DNA of 64,000 bases from Agromyces italicus DSM 16388 (GCF_000421545.1 NZ_ATXF01000004.1:682001-746000), one strand, 5' to 3'; positions 39,030-48,815 are shown, numbered from the stretch's first letter. Notes: generated from the letters alone by a model not told the origin. A program made the numbers and translations.

Positions 39030-40070
39030 TCAGGCGAAGGTCGCGAGCAGCCGCTGCAACGAGTCGAGGCGGGCGCGGCCGGTTTCGCCGAGCTCTCCGG
39101 CCTCGACCGCCTCGACGATCGCGCAGTCGGGCGAATCGGGCAGGTGCGTGCAGCCGCGCGGGCAGTCTTCGGCGAGGCGGGCGAGATCGGTGAAGGCCCC
39201 GAGGATGTTCGCCGGGTCGACGTGGCCGAGCCCGAACGAGCGCACGCCGGGGGTGTCGATCACCCAGCCCATTCGCCCCTCGTGCTCGATGCGGAGCGAG
39301 ACCGTCGACGAAGACGTGTGCCGGCCGCGGCCGGTCACGACGTTGACGTGGCCGGTCGCCCGGTGGGCGCTCGGCACGAGGGCGTTGACGAGCGTCGACT
39401 TGCCGACGCCCGAGTGCCCGACGAACACCGTGCGATGCCCGATGAGCGACTCGGTGATCTCGGCGAGCGGCATCTCGTCGCTGCGCGAGCGGAAGACGGG
39501 CAGTTCGAGGCCGGGGAAGTTGTGGAGGAACTCGTCGGGGTCGGCGAGGTCGGTCTTCGTCATGCAGAGCAGCGGGCGGATGCCGGCGTCGAACGCCGCC
39601 ACGAGGTAGCGGTCGATGAGCCGCACCCGCGGCTCGGGATTCGCCGCCGCGACGACGATGAGCATCTGGTCGGCGTTCGCGACGATGACCCGCTCGACCT
39701 CGTCGGTGTCGTCGGCGCTTCGGCGGAGGAGCGTCGTGCGCTCCTGCACGCGCACGATGCGCGCGAGGGTGCCCGCCTCGCCCGAGGCGTCGCCGACGAG
39801 GTCGACCCGGTCGCCCGTCACGACCGACTTGCGGCGCAGCTCGCTCGCGCGGGCCGCCGTCACCTCGCGCTCGTGCGCACCGCCCTCGTCGACGAGCACC
39901 GAGTAGCGGCCGCGGTCGACGCCGAGCACGGTGCCGGCGACGGCATCGGCGTGCTCGGGGCGCGTCTTCGTGCGTGGGCGCGAGCCGCGCCGGTTCGGGC
40001 GCACCCTGACGGCGGACTCGTCGAACTCGGGCTCGTCGTCCTCGTCGTCGTCGGTGCTCCACCAGCTCAT
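39030..40070 (-). CDS. rsgA: Ribosome small-subunit-dependent GTPase A
   Basis: The 346-residue GTPase has an acidic N-terminal extension (1-20), an OB-fold (about 40-110), a circularly permuted GTPase domain with CMTKTDLAD (G4), GHSGVGKST (G1) and DTPGVRSFG (G3), and a C-terminal zinc finger with CPRGCTHLPDSPDCAI. RsgA assists late 30S subunit maturation. Its start overlaps the aroA stop in an ATGA, so aroA-rsgA form an operon, an arrangement common in actinobacteria next to sigR. Confidence 0.96.
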   Translation of the reverse strand: MSWWSTDDDEDDEPEFDESAVRVRPNRRGSRPRTKTRPEHADAVAGTVLGVDRGRYSVLVDEGGAHEREVTAARASELRRKSVVTGDRVDLVGDASGEAGTLARIVRVQERTTLLRRSADDTDEVERVIVANADQMLIVVAAANPEPRVRLIDRYLVAAFDAGIRPLLCMTKTDLADPDEFLHNFPGLELPVFRSRSDEMPLAEITESLIGHRTVFVGHSGVGKSTLVNALVPSAHRATGHVNVVTGRGRHTSSSTVSLRIEHEGRMGWVIDTPGVRSFGLGHVDPANILGAFTDLARLAEDCPRGCTHLPDSPDCAIVEAVEAGELGETGRARLDSLQRLLATFA

Positions 40071-41437
40071 GCGAGCAGCCGCTCCCAGAGCTCGGTGAAC
40101 TGCGGCAGCGTCTTGCCCGTCGAGGCGATGTCGTCGACGACGACGCCCGGCACCGCGAGCCCGATGATCGCCCCGCTCGTCGCCATGCGGTGGTCGGCGT
40201 ACGCGTGCCACAGGCCGCCCTGGAGCGGCGCGGGCTCGATGTGCAACCCGTCGGGCAGTTCGGTGACGCGCCCGCCGAGCGCGTTCAACTCGTGGGCGAG
40301 GGCGGCGAGCCGGTCGGTCTCATGGTGGCGGATGTGCCCGATGCCGGTGATCGTCGAGGGCTCGTCGGCGAGCGCCGCGAGGGCGACGAGATTGGGTGCG
40401 AGTTCGCCCGCCTCCGAGAGATCGAGTTCGACGCCCCGGATGCCTCGGCCGCCGCCCTCCGAGGGCGTCGGCGCGTGCACGGTGAGGCGGTCGCCGTCGA
40501 GCTCGACCCGAGCGCCGAAGCGGGGGAGCAGCTCGGCGAGCTGCGCGCCCACCTGCGTCGTGGTCTCGGGCCACCCGACGATCGTGACCGAGCCGCCGGC
40601 GACGAGTGCGGCGACGAGGAACGGGGCCGCATTCGAGAGATCGGGTTCGAGCTCGACGTCGATCGCACGGATCGGCCCCGGGCCCACCACCCAGCGGCCG
40701 GTCTCGGGGGTCGCGACCTCGACGCCGCGCGCGGCGAGGGTTTCGATCGTCATCTCGATGTGCGGCAGGCTCGGCAGCCGCTCGCCGACATGACGGAGGT
40801 CGAGCCCCCGCTCGAAGCGGGGCGCGGACAGCAGCAGGCCCGAGACGAACTGGCTCGACGCCGAGGCGTCGATCTCGAGGGAGCCCCCCGCGACGCGGCC
40901 GGTGCCGTGCACGGTGAAGGGCAGCGTGCCTCGCCGGTCGTCGTCGAGGTCGACGCCGAGCCCCTTGAGGCCGTCGATGACGCCCGACATCGGGCGCTTG
41001 CGCGCGTATTCGTCACCGTCGAACGTGGTCGGGCCGAGCGCGAGTGCGGCGACCGCAGGCATGAAGCGCATCACGGTGCCCGCGAGTCCGCAGTCGATCG
41101 TCGTCGAACCGAGCAGCTCGTCGGCCGGAGTGATGCGCAGGTCGTCGCCGAACTCGCCGCGGCCGGGCAGACGCTCGAAACCGGTGCCCAGGGCGCGCAG
41201 CGCCTCGACCATCAGCTCGCTGTCGCGCGACCAGAGCGGCGCGCGCAGGGTCGACGGACCGTCGGCGAGTGCGGCGAGCACGAGCTCGCGGTTGGTCAGC
41301 GATTTCGACCCCGGGAGCGACACGAGCGCGGACAGCGGTGACGTCGCGACCGGCGCGCGCCACCCGGCATCCGTCTCGGTCGTCTTGTTGTCGCCGTACG
41401 GATCGAACTCGGGCTCGGAATACCTCGAAATCTGCAT
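40067..41437 (-). CDS. aroA: 3-phosphoshikimate 1-carboxyvinyltransferase (EPSP synthase)
   Basis: The 456-residue enzyme joins shikimate-3-phosphate and phosphoenolpyruvate in aromatic amino acid synthesis. [20 protein letters not shown] near 41-60 and [12 protein letters not shown] near 117 (GNAGTAMR in enterobacterial enzymes) mark the active site, with ISR-type sequence YADHRMA near the end. A TACTGT box (41452-41447) lies 9 bases before the ATG, and no ribosome site is present. The first few codons of aroA contain the -35 element of the divergent sigR promoter. Confidence 0.96.
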   Translation of the reverse strand: MQISRYSEPEFDPYGDNKTTETDAGWRAPVATSPLSALVSLPGSKSLTNRELVLAALADGPSTLRAPLWSRDSELMVEALRALGTGFERLPGRGEFGDDLRITPADELLGSTTIDCGLAGTVMRFMPAVAALALGPTTFDGDEYARKRPMSGVIDGLKGLGVDLDDDRRGTLPFTVHGTGRVAGGSLEIDASASSQFVSGLLLSAPRFERGLDLRHVGERLPSLPHIEMTIETLAARGVEVATPETGRWVVGPGPIRAIDVELEPDLSNAAPFLVAALVAGGSVTIVGWPETTTQVGAQLAELLPRFGARVELDGDRLTVHAPTPSEGGGRGIRGVELDLSEAGELAPNLVALAALADEPSTITGIGHIRHHETDRLAALAHELNALGGRVTELPDGLHIEPAPLQGGLWHAYADHRMATSGAIIGLAVPGVVVDDIASTGKTLPQFTELWERLLA

Positions 41438-41442
41438 CGGTT
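41417..41442 (+). promoter_or_regulatory. SigR-type autoregulatory promoter inside the aroA 5' end
   Basis: GGAAT (41417-41421) and GTT (41440-41442) are separated by exactly 18 bases, the published SigR/SigH-class consensus GGAAT-N18-GTT. It points toward sigR. The -35 lies inside aroA codons 6-7 on the other strand, and the -10 overlaps the aroA promoter region. It would start transcription near 41450, upstream of the extended sigR start. Confidence 0.8.
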
Positions 41443-41572
41443 ATCAACAGTAGCGTCAGGGACGCGGGAGGAGATGGTGCGGATGTCGCTTGCGGTACTC
41501 GAACGACCGGTCGACGGACCCCGAACCCGGGGCCGGGCGCACGGGCGGGCCGACGATCTAAGCTTGACGGTG

Positions 41573-42238
41573 ATGACTGCCGACGAGATCGACCAGGCGC
41601 CGACCGAAGCCGAGGCCCCCGAAGAGGCCCGGCCTCTCAGCGACCTCTTCGAGGAGCAGGCGTTGCCGTTCCTCGATCAGCTCTACGCCGCCGCGCTCCG
41701 CATGACGAAGAACCCGGCCGATGCGCAAGACCTGGTGCAAGAGACCTTCGTGAAGGCGTTCGCCGCGTTCGGGCAGTTCACGCAGGGCACGAACCTCAAG
41801 GCGTGGCTGTACCGCATCCTCACGAACACCTTCATCAACAGCTACCGCAAGAAGCAGCGCGAGCCGTACCAGGGCACGATCGACGAGCTCGAAGACTGGC
41901 AGCTCGGCGGCGCCGAGTCGACGACCGCCCGGTCGAGCCGCTCGGCCGAGGCCGAGGCCATCGACCACCTGCCCGACAGCGCCGTGAAGGACGCGCTGCA
42001 GGCGCTTCCTGAAGACTTCAGGCTCGCCGTGTACTTCGCCGACGTCGAGGGCTTCTCATACCAAGAGATCGCCGACATGATGAACACCCCCATCGGGACC
42101 GTGATGAGCCGCCTGCACCGTGGCCGGCGGCTGCTTCGCGAGTCCCTCGCCGACTACGCCCGCGAACAGGGGTTCGCCGCGGCCGAGAAGGCGCCGAAAC
42201 CCGCAAGGAGACCGAAGATGTCGAGGAACTCGAAATGA
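41573..42238 (+). CDS. sigR: ECF sigma factor SigR/SigH, thiol-oxidative stress
   Basis: The 221-residue sigma factor has region 2 ([42 protein letters not shown]) and region 4 ([29 protein letters not shown]) typical of SigR. It is followed by its anti-sigma gene in an ATGA overlap. TAAGCT (41559-41564) lies 8 bases before ATG 41573, so a short leaderless form is likely. The frame stays open upstream to ATG 41483/41474, which follow GGGAGGAG (41466-41473); transcripts from the SigR-type promoter would yield a form about 30 residues longer. A two-isoform design like this is known in Streptomyces coelicolor SigR. Confidence 0.94.
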   Translation: MTADEIDQAPTEAEAPEEARPLSDLFEEQALPFLDQLYAAALRMTKNPADAQDLVQETFVKAFAAFGQFTQGTNLKAWLYRILTNTFINSYRKKQREPYQGTIDELEDWQLGGAESTTARSSRSAEAEAIDHLPDSAVKDALQALPEDFRLAVYFADVEGFSYQEIADMMNTPIGTVMSRLHRGRRLLRESLADYAREQGFAAAEKAPKPARRPKMSRNSK

Positions 42239-42486
42239 CCGACTGCGGCTGCGAGAAGGCGAGAGCCGAACTCGAGGAGTACCTGCACAACGAGTTGCAG
42301 GCCATCGACGCGTCCGACATCCGCGAGCACGTCGAGAACTGCATCGACTGCCAGGCCGAGCTCCGCGTCGGCGTCGCGATCACCGAGGTCGTGCAGCGGG
42401 CCTGCCGCGAGAGCGCGCCCGAGCAGTTGCGCGTGCAGGTGCTCGCGCAGCTCCGCCTCTACCAGTCGACGCACACCGTCGCCTGA
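42235..42486 (+). CDS. rsrA: Zinc anti-sigma factor RsrA
   Basis: The 83-residue protein carries the redox-sensing zinc motif His32-x3-Cys36-x2-Cys39, with N-terminal Cys4 and Cys6 supplying the further ligand or disulfide partner. In the reduced state RsrA holds SigR; oxidation forms a disulfide, expels zinc and frees SigR. The four-base overlap with sigR ensures stoichiometric synthesis. Two closely spaced N-terminal cysteines rather than one are a small peculiarity. Confidence 0.93.
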   Translation: MTDCGCEKARAELEEYLHNELQAIDASDIREHVENCIDCQAELRVGVAITEVVQRACRESAPEQLRVQVLAQLRLYQSTHTVA

Positions 42487-42570
42487 CGCGGGCGACCGGC
42501 ACCTCGGCGCCGAGCGACTCAATCGTTCGTTCGATGCGCGGGTGCCGGGGGTGTCCGTAACGTCGAGGGT

Positions 42571-44838
42571 GTGATCGACACCCCTGCTCCTCCGAAGCAT
42601 CCCCGCGTGCCCACGTGGCTCCGCGTGCTCATCCCCGCGGTCCTCATCCTCATCTGGTTCGGCGCCTTCGGCGCGGGCGGTGCCGCGTTCGGCTCGCTGA
42701 GCGACGTCTCGACGAACGACCAGGCGCAGTTCCTGCCCGCCACGGCCGAGGCCACCGAGGTGGCCGCGCTCGCCGAGGGGTTCCGCGACGACGAGGCGGT
42801 TCCCGCCATCGTCGTCATCGCCGGCGACGACGGCGGCGACCTCGACCCCGCGCAGCTCGAGGCGGCCGACGAGCTCCGCGCGGCGCTCACCGCGGTCGAC
42901 GGGGTGCAGGCAGACGAGGCGTCGCCCGTGATCGTCTCGGACGACGGCGAGGCCGCCGAGATGATCCTGCCGATCGACGCCTCGGAAGGGGCCGAGCGTC
43001 CCGCCGACGTCGTCTCGGAGATGCGCACGGTCCTCGACGAGCACGCGATCGACGGCACGACCTCGGCCGTCACCGGGCCCGCCGGCTTCACCGCCGACCT
43101 CAGCGCCGCTTTCGCGGGTATCGACGGGCTGCTGCTCGCGGTGGCGCTCGCGGCGGTCTTCCTGATCCTCATCGTGGTGTACCGCTCGCCGCTCCTGCCG
43201 TTCATCGTGCTGTTCACGAGCATGTCGGCGCTGTGCGCCTCGGTGTTCACGGTCGTCGCGCTGGCCCGCGCCGAGGTGCTCCTCCTTTCGGGGCAGACGC
43301 AGGGCATCCTCTTCATCCTCGTGATCGGCGCCGCGACCGACTACGCGCTGCTCTACATCTCGAGGTACCGCGAGACGCTCGAGCGGTTCGAACGGCGATG
43401 GGATGCCACGTGGGCGGCCCTGCGCGGGTCGTGGGAGCCGATCGTGGCGTCGGGCGGAACCGTCATCGTGGCGCTCCTCATCCTGCTCGCGAGCGAGCTG
43501 ACCTCGAACAAGACCCTGGGGCCGGTGGCGGCGATCGGCATCGTCTTCGCGCTGCTTTCGGCGCTCACGCTCCTGCCGGCGCTCCTGCTGTGGGCCGGGC
43601 GCGCGGCGTTCTGGCCGCGACGCATCGCGCACCGCGGCGAGGCCGCCGACCCCGAGCACGGTGCGCACTCGGCGGGGGTGCTGCACGAGGCATCCCTTCG
43701 ACAGGCTCAGGACGGCGCCGCGCCCGACGAGCGCGACCTGCCCGACCGCGGCCTCTGGGCCGGCGTCGGCCGCCTCGTCTCGCGGCGCCCCCGCACCGTG
43801 TGGATCGTCTCGGTGCTCGCGCTCGCCGTCATGTCGCTCGGTCTCGTGCAGCTCGACGCCGATGGCGTGCCGTCGAGCGAGTTCGTGCTCGGCGAGTCGC
43901 AGGCCAGAGACGGGCAGGCGTTGCTCGGCGAGCACTTCCCGGCCGGATCGGGCACGCCCGCACTGATCGTCGGACCCGAGGACGAGCTTCAGCAGATGGC
44001 CGACACGGCGCTTGCGGTCGACGGCGTCGACTCGGTCGCCGTCGTCGCGGCCGACTCACCCGCCGGCACGGCCCCGGTGACCGCCGACGGAGTGCAGGCC
44101 TTCGGCCCGCCCGGAACCCCGGCCCCCGAGCCGACCGTCGTCGACGGCGAGGTGCTGCTGCAGGCGACGCTCGCCGATCCCTCCGATTCGATGCAGGCCG
44201 AGGCGACCGTCGCGGAACTCCGCACCGCACTCGACGAGGTCGGCACCGAGGTGCTCGTCGGCGGGCAGACCGCGGTCGCGCTCGACACGAACGAGGCCGC
44301 GATCGCCGACCGCAACCTCGTGATCCCGCTCGTGCTCCTCGCGATCCTCGCGATCCTCATGCTGCTGTTGCGCTCGATCGTCGCGCCGCTCATCCTCATC
44401 GGCAGCGTGGTCGTGTCGTTCGCCGCGGCGCTCGGGGTCTCCGCCCTCGTATTCGAGTACGTCTTCGGGTTCCCCGGTGCCGACCCCTCGGTGCCGCTGT
44501 TCGGGTTCGTGTTCCTCGTCGCGCTCGGCGTCGACTACAACATCTTCCTCATGACCCGGGTGCGCGAGGAGTCGTTGCAGTTCGGCACGCGCCCGGGCAT
44601 CATCCGCGGGCTCCGGCTGACCGGTGGCGTGATCACCTCTGCGGGACTCGTGCTCGCGGCGACGTTCGCGGCGCTCGGCGTGCTGCCGATCCTCTTCCTC
44701 GTGCAGATCTCGTTCATCGTGGCGTTCGGCGTGCTCCTCGACACCTTCCTCGTGCGCACCCTGCTCGTGCCCGCGCTCGCCTACGACCTCGGCTGGGTCA
44801 TCTGGTGGCCGAGCAGAGCGGCCCGGCGCGCGGACTAG
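42571..44838 (+). CDS. MMPL/RND-family transporter
   Basis: The 755-residue transporter has a first membrane helix (about 17-37), a soluble loop, a five-helix block (about 188-350), a cytoplasmic link (about 350-405), another helix near 412-428, a second soluble loop, and a terminal helix block (about 572-740), the standard MMPL layout. GAATDYALLYISRY and LVALGVDYNIFLMTRVREE are the paired proton-relay sequences. Substrates are probably lipids or hydrophobic compounds; unknown. The GTG start lies 7 bases after TAACGT (42558-42563), suggesting leaderless transcription. The link carries a REP-like insertion. Confidence 0.92.
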   Translation: MIDTPAPPKHPRVPTWLRVLIPAVLILIWFGAFGAGGAAFGSLSDVSTNDQAQFLPATAEATEVAALAEGFRDDEAVPAIVVIAGDDGGDLDPAQLEAADELRAALTAVDGVQADEASPVIVSDDGEAAEMILPIDASEGAERPADVVSEMRTVLDEHAIDGTTSAVTGPAGFTADLSAAFAGIDGLLLAVALAAVFLILIVVYRSPLLPFIVLFTSMSALCASVFTVVALARAEVLLLSGQTQGILFILVIGAATDYALLYISRYRETLERFERRWDATWAALRGSWEPIVASGGTVIVALLILLASELTSNKTLGPVAAIGIVFALLSALTLLPALLLWAGRAAFWPRRIAHRGEAADPEHGAHSAGVLHEASLRQAQDGAAPDERDLPDRGLWAGVGRLVSRRPRTVWIVSVLALAVMSLGLVQLDADGVPSSEFVLGESQARDGQALLGEHFPAGSGTPALIVGPEDELQQMADTALAVDGVDSVAVVAADSPAGTAPVTADGVQAFGPPGTPAPEPTVVDGEVLLQATLADPSDSMQAEATVAELRTALDEVGTEVLVGGQTAVALDTNEAAIADRNLVIPLVLLAILAILMLLLRSIVAPLILIGSVVVSFAAALGVSALVFEYVFGFPGADPSVPLFGFVFLVALGVDYNIFLMTRVREESLQFGTRPGIIRGLRLTGGVITSAGLVLAATFAALGVLPILFLVQISFIVAFGVLLDTFLVRTLLVPALAYDLGWVIWWPSRAARRAD
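43694..43713. repeat. REP-like fragment inside the MMPL gene
   Basis: CCCTTCGACAGGCTCAGGAC is embedded in frame in the cytoplasmic link (residues about 376-382). It resembles a dispersed CTTCGACAGGCTCAGG element that I know from Microbacteriaceae genomes, normally intergenic. The gene remains open. Confidence 0.6.
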
Positions 44839-44846
44839 CGAAACTC

Positions 44847-44912
44847 CCCGTCGAGTCGCCGAAAACCGCTCTTCTCGCCTCTGGGAAGAGCGGTTTTCGG
44901 CGACTCGGCGGG
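44847..44912. terminator. 28-bp-stem palindrome between convergent MMPL and kgd genes
   Basis: The 22-base arm at 44853-44874 (GAGTCGCCGAAAACCGCTCT and two more) pairs perfectly with 44885-44906 around a 10-base loop. The flanks 44847-44852 and 44907-44912 extend it with one mismatch. An internal A/T tract gives each strand a T run. It probably terminates both genes, and its length suggests a mobile repeat origin. Confidence 0.8.
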
Positions 44913-44935
44913 TGGGAGGACGGCGCGCTGCGACG

Positions 44936-47900
44936 CTAGAGCGTCGTCGCGCGGCGCACCAGCTCGGCCTGTTCGGTCGCGTGGCGCTTGGCCGAACCCG
45001 TGGCGGGCGACGCCGCAGCCTGGCGCGCGACGACCGAGACCGTGCGCGGCCCCAGCTTGTTCGTCTCGATGATGAAGTACGGCCAGGCGCCCTGGTTCTC
45101 GGGCTCGTCCTGCGCCCACATCAGCTCGGCATCGGGGTACCGGTCGGCGACGGCCTTGAGCTCGCCCGCGGGCAGCGGGTAGAGCTGTTCCAGGCGGACG
45201 ACGGCGACCTCGGTGTTCTGCTGCTTGTCGAGCTCGGCGATCAGGTCGTAGTAGATCTTGCCCGACACGAACACCACGCGCTTGACCGCGGCCTTGTCGC
45301 TGATGCGCGGGTCGTCGAGGACCGGCTCGAACCGACCCTCGGTGAAGTCGGCCACTTCGCTCGTCGCACCGCGCAGGCGAAGCATCGCCTTCGGCGTGAA
45401 CACCACGAGCGGGCGCCGCGGCCGGGCGTAGGCCTGGCGACGCAGCAGGTGGAAGTACGACGCCGGCGTCGAGGGACGGGCGACCGTCATGTTGTTCTCG
45501 GCGCAGAGCTGAAGATACCGCTCGATGCGGGCGCTCGAGTGGTCGGGGCCCTGGCCCTCGTAGCCGTGCGGGAGCAGCAGCACGACGCTCGAGCGCTGGC
45601 CCCACTTCTGCTCGGCCGAGGAGATGAACTCGTCGATGATGGTCTGCGCGCCGTTGGCGAAATCGCCGAACTGGGCCTCCCACATGACGAGCGCGTCGGC
45701 GCGCTCGACCGAGTAGCCGTACTCGAAGCCCATCGCCGCGTACTCGCTGAGGAGCGAGTCGTAGATCCAGAACTTCGCCTGGTTCTCCGACAGGTTCTGC
45801 AACGGCAGCCACTCCTGGCCGTTCGCGCGGTCGTGGAGCACGGCGTGACGCTGCACGAAGGTGCCGCGGCGCGCGTCTTGGCCGGCGAGGCGCACCGGGG
45901 TGCCCTCGACGAGCAGCGAACCGAGCGCGAGCAGCTCGCCGAAGCCCCAGTCGATCTTGCCGTTGCGGCTCATGTCGAGGCGCTTCTGCAGCAACTGCTG
46001 GATCTTCGGGTGCACCGTGAAGCCGGCGGGCTTGTTGTTGAACGCGTCGCCGATCGCGTGCACGACCTCGATGCCGACGCCGGTCGTCTCGAGCTCGCCC
46101 GTGGGTTGCTCGGGGACGTGGGTCTGCTCGGTCGCGCCGACCACGGCGATCGCCCCGGTCTGCACCGCGTGCGTCTCGGCGAAGGCGCGCTCCAGACGGT
46201 CCTGGAAGTCGCGGTGGGCCTCTTCGTACTCGGCCACGGTGATGTCGCCACGACCGACGAGGGCCTCGGTGTAGAGCTTGCGCACGCTGCGCTTCTGCTC
46301 GATCAGGTTGTACATGAGCGGCTGCGTCATCGAGGGGTCGTCGCCCTCGTTGTGGCCGCGGCGGCGGTAGCAGACGAGGTCGATGACGACGTCGCGCTTG
46401 AACTCCTGGCGGTAGCGGAACGCGAGTTCGGCCACGCGCACGACCGCCTCGGGGTCGTCGCCGTTCACGTGGAAGATCGGCGCCTGGATCGTCTTCGCGA
46501 CATCGGTCGAGTAGATCGACGAGCGGGCGTCGCCCGGCACCGTCGTGAAGCCGACCTGGTTGTTGATGTTCACGTGGATCGTGCCGCCCGTGCGGTACGC
46601 GCGGAGCTGCGACATCTGCATCGTCTCGACGACGATGCCCTGCCCGGCCATGGCGGCGTCGCCGTGCACCAGGATCGGCAGGGTCGAGAAGGTGCCGATC
46701 GGCTTCCGGTCTTGCTTGGCGCGCACGATGCCCTCGAGCACGCCGTCGACGGCTTCGAGGTGGGAGGGGTTCGCGGCGAGCGAGACGGGGACCTGGTGGC
46801 CGTCGTCGGCGGTGAAGGTGCCCTCGGTGCCGAGGTGGTACTTCACGTCGCCCGAGCCCTGCCCGGCCGTGGCTCCCTCGAACTCGCGGAACACCTGGCC
46901 GTAGGTCTTGCCGGCGATGTTCGTGAGCACGTTCAGCCGGCCGCGGTGCGCCATGCCGATGGCGACCTCGTCGAGGCCCTCCTTCGCGGCGCCCTGGAGG
47001 ATCTCGTCGAGGAGCGCGATCACCGACTCGCCGCCCTCGAGGCTGAAGCGCTTCTGCCCGACGTACTTCGTCTGAAGGAAGGTCTCGAACGCCTCGGCCT
47101 CGTTGAGCTTGCCGAGGATGCGCATCTGCTCGTCGTGCGTCGGCTTCTCGTAGGGGCGCTCGACCTCGTTCTGGATCCACTGGCGCTGCACCGGATCCTG
47201 GATGTGCATGTACTCGATGCCGATGGTGCGGCAGTAGGAGTCGCGGAGGACGCCGAGGATGTCGCGGAGGAGAGCGGTGCGCGTGCTGCCGAAGCCGCCC
47301 GTGACGAACTCGCGGTCGAGGTCCCAGAAGGTGAGGCCGTGGCTCGCGATGTCGAGGTCGGGGTGCGAACGCTGCACGTACTCGAGGGGGTCGGTGTCGG
47401 CCATCATGTGGCCGCGCACTCGGAAGGAGTTGATGAGCTCCTGCACGCGCGCCGTCTTGTCGATCGCGCTCGCGATGTCGACGGCGATGTCGGGCGCCCA
47501 GCGGATCGGCTCGTACGGCAGGCGAAGGGCGGCGAAGATGGCCTCGTAGAAGCCGCGCTGCCCGATGAGGAGCTCGTGCACCTTCTTCAGGAACTCGCCC
47601 GAGCCCGCGCCCTGGATGACCCGGTGGTCGTAGGTCGAGGTCAGCGTGATGGTCTTGCCGATCGCGAGGTTGGCGAGGGTCTTCTCGCTCGAACCCTGGA
47701 ACTCGGCCGGGTACTCGAGGGCGCCGGCGCCGATGATGCAGCCCTGGCCCTTCATGAGCCGGGGTACCGAGTGCACGGTGCCGATGCCGCCCGGGTTGGT
47801 CAACGAGATCGTCGCACCCGAGAAGTCGTCGGCCTTGAGCTTGTTCTGGCGGGCCCGCGAGACGAGGTCTTCGTACGCGGTCAGGTACTCGTTGAACGAC

Positions 47901-48670
47901 ATCGTCTCGGCGCGCTTGATCGCGGGCACGAGAAGGGCGCGGGTGCCGTCGGGCTTGGGGATGTCGATCGCGATGCCGAGACCGATGTGCGCGGGCTTCA
48001 CGAGACTCGGCTTGCCGTCGACCTCGGAGTAGAAGACGTTCTGGCTCGGGAACTCCTTGAGCGCCTGGATGAGCGCCCAGCCGATGAGATGGGTGAAGCT
48101 GATCTTGCCGCCGCGGGTGCGTCGCAGGTGGTTGTTGATCACGATGCGGTTGTCGATCATGAGCTTCGCCGGCACGGTGCGCACGCTCGTCGCGGTCGGC
48201 ACGGTGAGCGAGGCGTCCATGTTGGCGGCGAGCGCCTTGGGCATGCCCTTGAGCGGCACGACCTCGTCTTCGGCGGGCGCGTCGGCCACGACCGGATGCG
48301 GGCTCGTGACGGGCACGTCGGCGGGCACCGGCTGCGTGCGGGGCGCCACCGAGGTGGTGCGGGCGGCCGGGGTCTGCCCGATGACGGGCACCGGCGCGGT
48401 CGCGGGGGAGACGGGTGCACCGGTGTCGGCGGCGGGTGCGGGTGCGGCGGGCGCGGGTGCTTCACCCTGCGGGGCGGCACCGTTCGTCGGGGACGTTGCG
48501 CCCTGTTCGCTCTGCGCGCGGCGCCGTTCGAGCACCGGCCTCCAGGTCTGGTCGACCGAGTCGGGATCGGCGAGGAACTTCTCGTACATCTCGTCGACGA
48601 GCCATTCGTTGGCTCCGTATTCGCCCGACGCCGTTTCGTCGGATCCCGCTCCGGTCAATTGGCTCGACAC
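44936..48670 (-). CDS. kgd: Multifunctional 2-oxoglutarate decarboxylase/dehydrogenase (Kgd, SucA with E2 domain)
   Basis: The 1244-residue protein fuses a short E1 N-terminal segment (ANEWLVDEMYEKFLADPDS, about 20-38), a Pro/Ala-rich linker (about 55-120), an acyltransferase E2o-like domain with TYDHRVIQG (His near 349) and a full thiamine-diphosphate E1o domain (GMAHRGRLNVL, GDAAMAGQGIV, HNEGDDPSMTQP). It is the actinobacterial Kgd/OdhA type, using a lipoyl E2 partner encoded elsewhere. The chosen GTG (48670) begins VSSQLTG as in relatives; GGAGAGAG lies 13 bases upstream, rather far. A TAGGCT box at 48760-48755 implies a leader of about 80 bases. Confidence 0.95.
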   Translation of the reverse strand: MSSQLTGAGSDETASGEYGANEWLVDEMYEKFLADPDSVDQTWRPVLERRRAQSEQGATSPTNGAAPQGEAPAPAAPAPAADTGAPVSPATAPVPVIGQTPAARTTSVAPRTQPVPADVPVTSPHPVVADAPAEDEVVPLKGMPKALAANMDASLTVPTATSVRTVPAKLMIDNRIVINNHLRRTRGGKISFTHLIGWALIQALKEFPSQNVFYSEVDGKPSLVKPAHIGLGIAIDIPKPDGTRALLVPAIKRAETMSFNEYLTAYEDLVSRARQNKLKADDFSGATISLTNPGGIGTVHSVPRLMKGQGCIIGAGALEYPAEFQGSSEKTLANLAIGKTITLTSTYDHRVIQGAGSGEFLKKVHELLIGQRGFYEAIFAALRLPYEPIRWAPDIAVDIASAIDKTARVQELINSFRVRGHMMADTDPLEYVQRSHPDLDIASHGLTFWDLDREFVTGGFGSTRTALLRDILGVLRDSYCRTIGIEYMHIQDPVQRQWIQNEVERPYEKPTHDEQMRILGKLNEAEAFETFLQTKYVGQKRFSLEGGESVIALLDEILQGAAKEGLDEVAIGMAHRGRLNVLTNIAGKTYGQVFREFEGATAGQGSGDVKYHLGTEGTFTADDGHQVPVSLAANPSHLEAVDGVLEGIVRAKQDRKPIGTFSTLPILVHGDAAMAGQGIVVETMQMSQLRAYRTGGTIHVNINNQVGFTTVPGDARSSIYSTDVAKTIQAPIFHVNGDDPEAVVRVAELAFRYRQEFKRDVVIDLVCYRRRGHNEGDDPSMTQPLMYNLIEQKRSVRKLYTEALVGRGDITVAEYEEAHRDFQDRLERAFAETHAVQTGAIAVVGATEQTHVPEQPTGELETTGVGIEVVHAIGDAFNNKPAGFTVHPKIQQLLQKRLDMSRNGKIDWGFGELLALGSLLVEGTPVRLAGQDARRGTFVQRHAVLHDRANGQEWLPLQNLSENQAKFWIYDSLLSEYAAMGFEYGYSVERADALVMWEAQFGDFANGAQTIIDEFISSAEQKWGQRSSVVLLLPHGYEGQGPDHSSARIERYLQLCAENNMTVARPSTPASYFHLLRRQAYARPRRPLVVFTPKAMLRLRGATSEVADFTEGRFEPVLDDPRISDKAAVKRVVFVSGKIYYDLIAELDKQQNTEVAVVRLEQLYPLPAGELKAVADRYPDAELMWAQDEPENQGAWPYFIIETNKLGPRTVSVVARQAAASPATGSAKRHATEQAELVRRATTL

Positions 48671-48754
48671 AGCCGCTCGCCCACTCTCTCCGTTGATGCT
48701 GGATTCTCGGAGATCGACCCGGCCGCGAACGCGTCGTGGCCGATCACCCACACA

Positions 48755-48809
48755 AGCCTAAACCCCGCGCGAGGCGCCTCGTGCACGGCGCGGGGGCGCG
48801 GCCTACGCT
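48755..48809. promoter_or_regulatory. Divergent -10 boxes of kgd and guaB1
   Basis: Leftward TAGGCT (48760-48755) serves kgd with a leader of about 80 bases. Rightward TACGCT (48804-48809) lies 6 bases before the guaB1 ATG, predicting a leaderless mRNA. -35 elements are not convincing for either. Confidence 0.55.
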
Positions 48810-48815
48810 GAGGAC

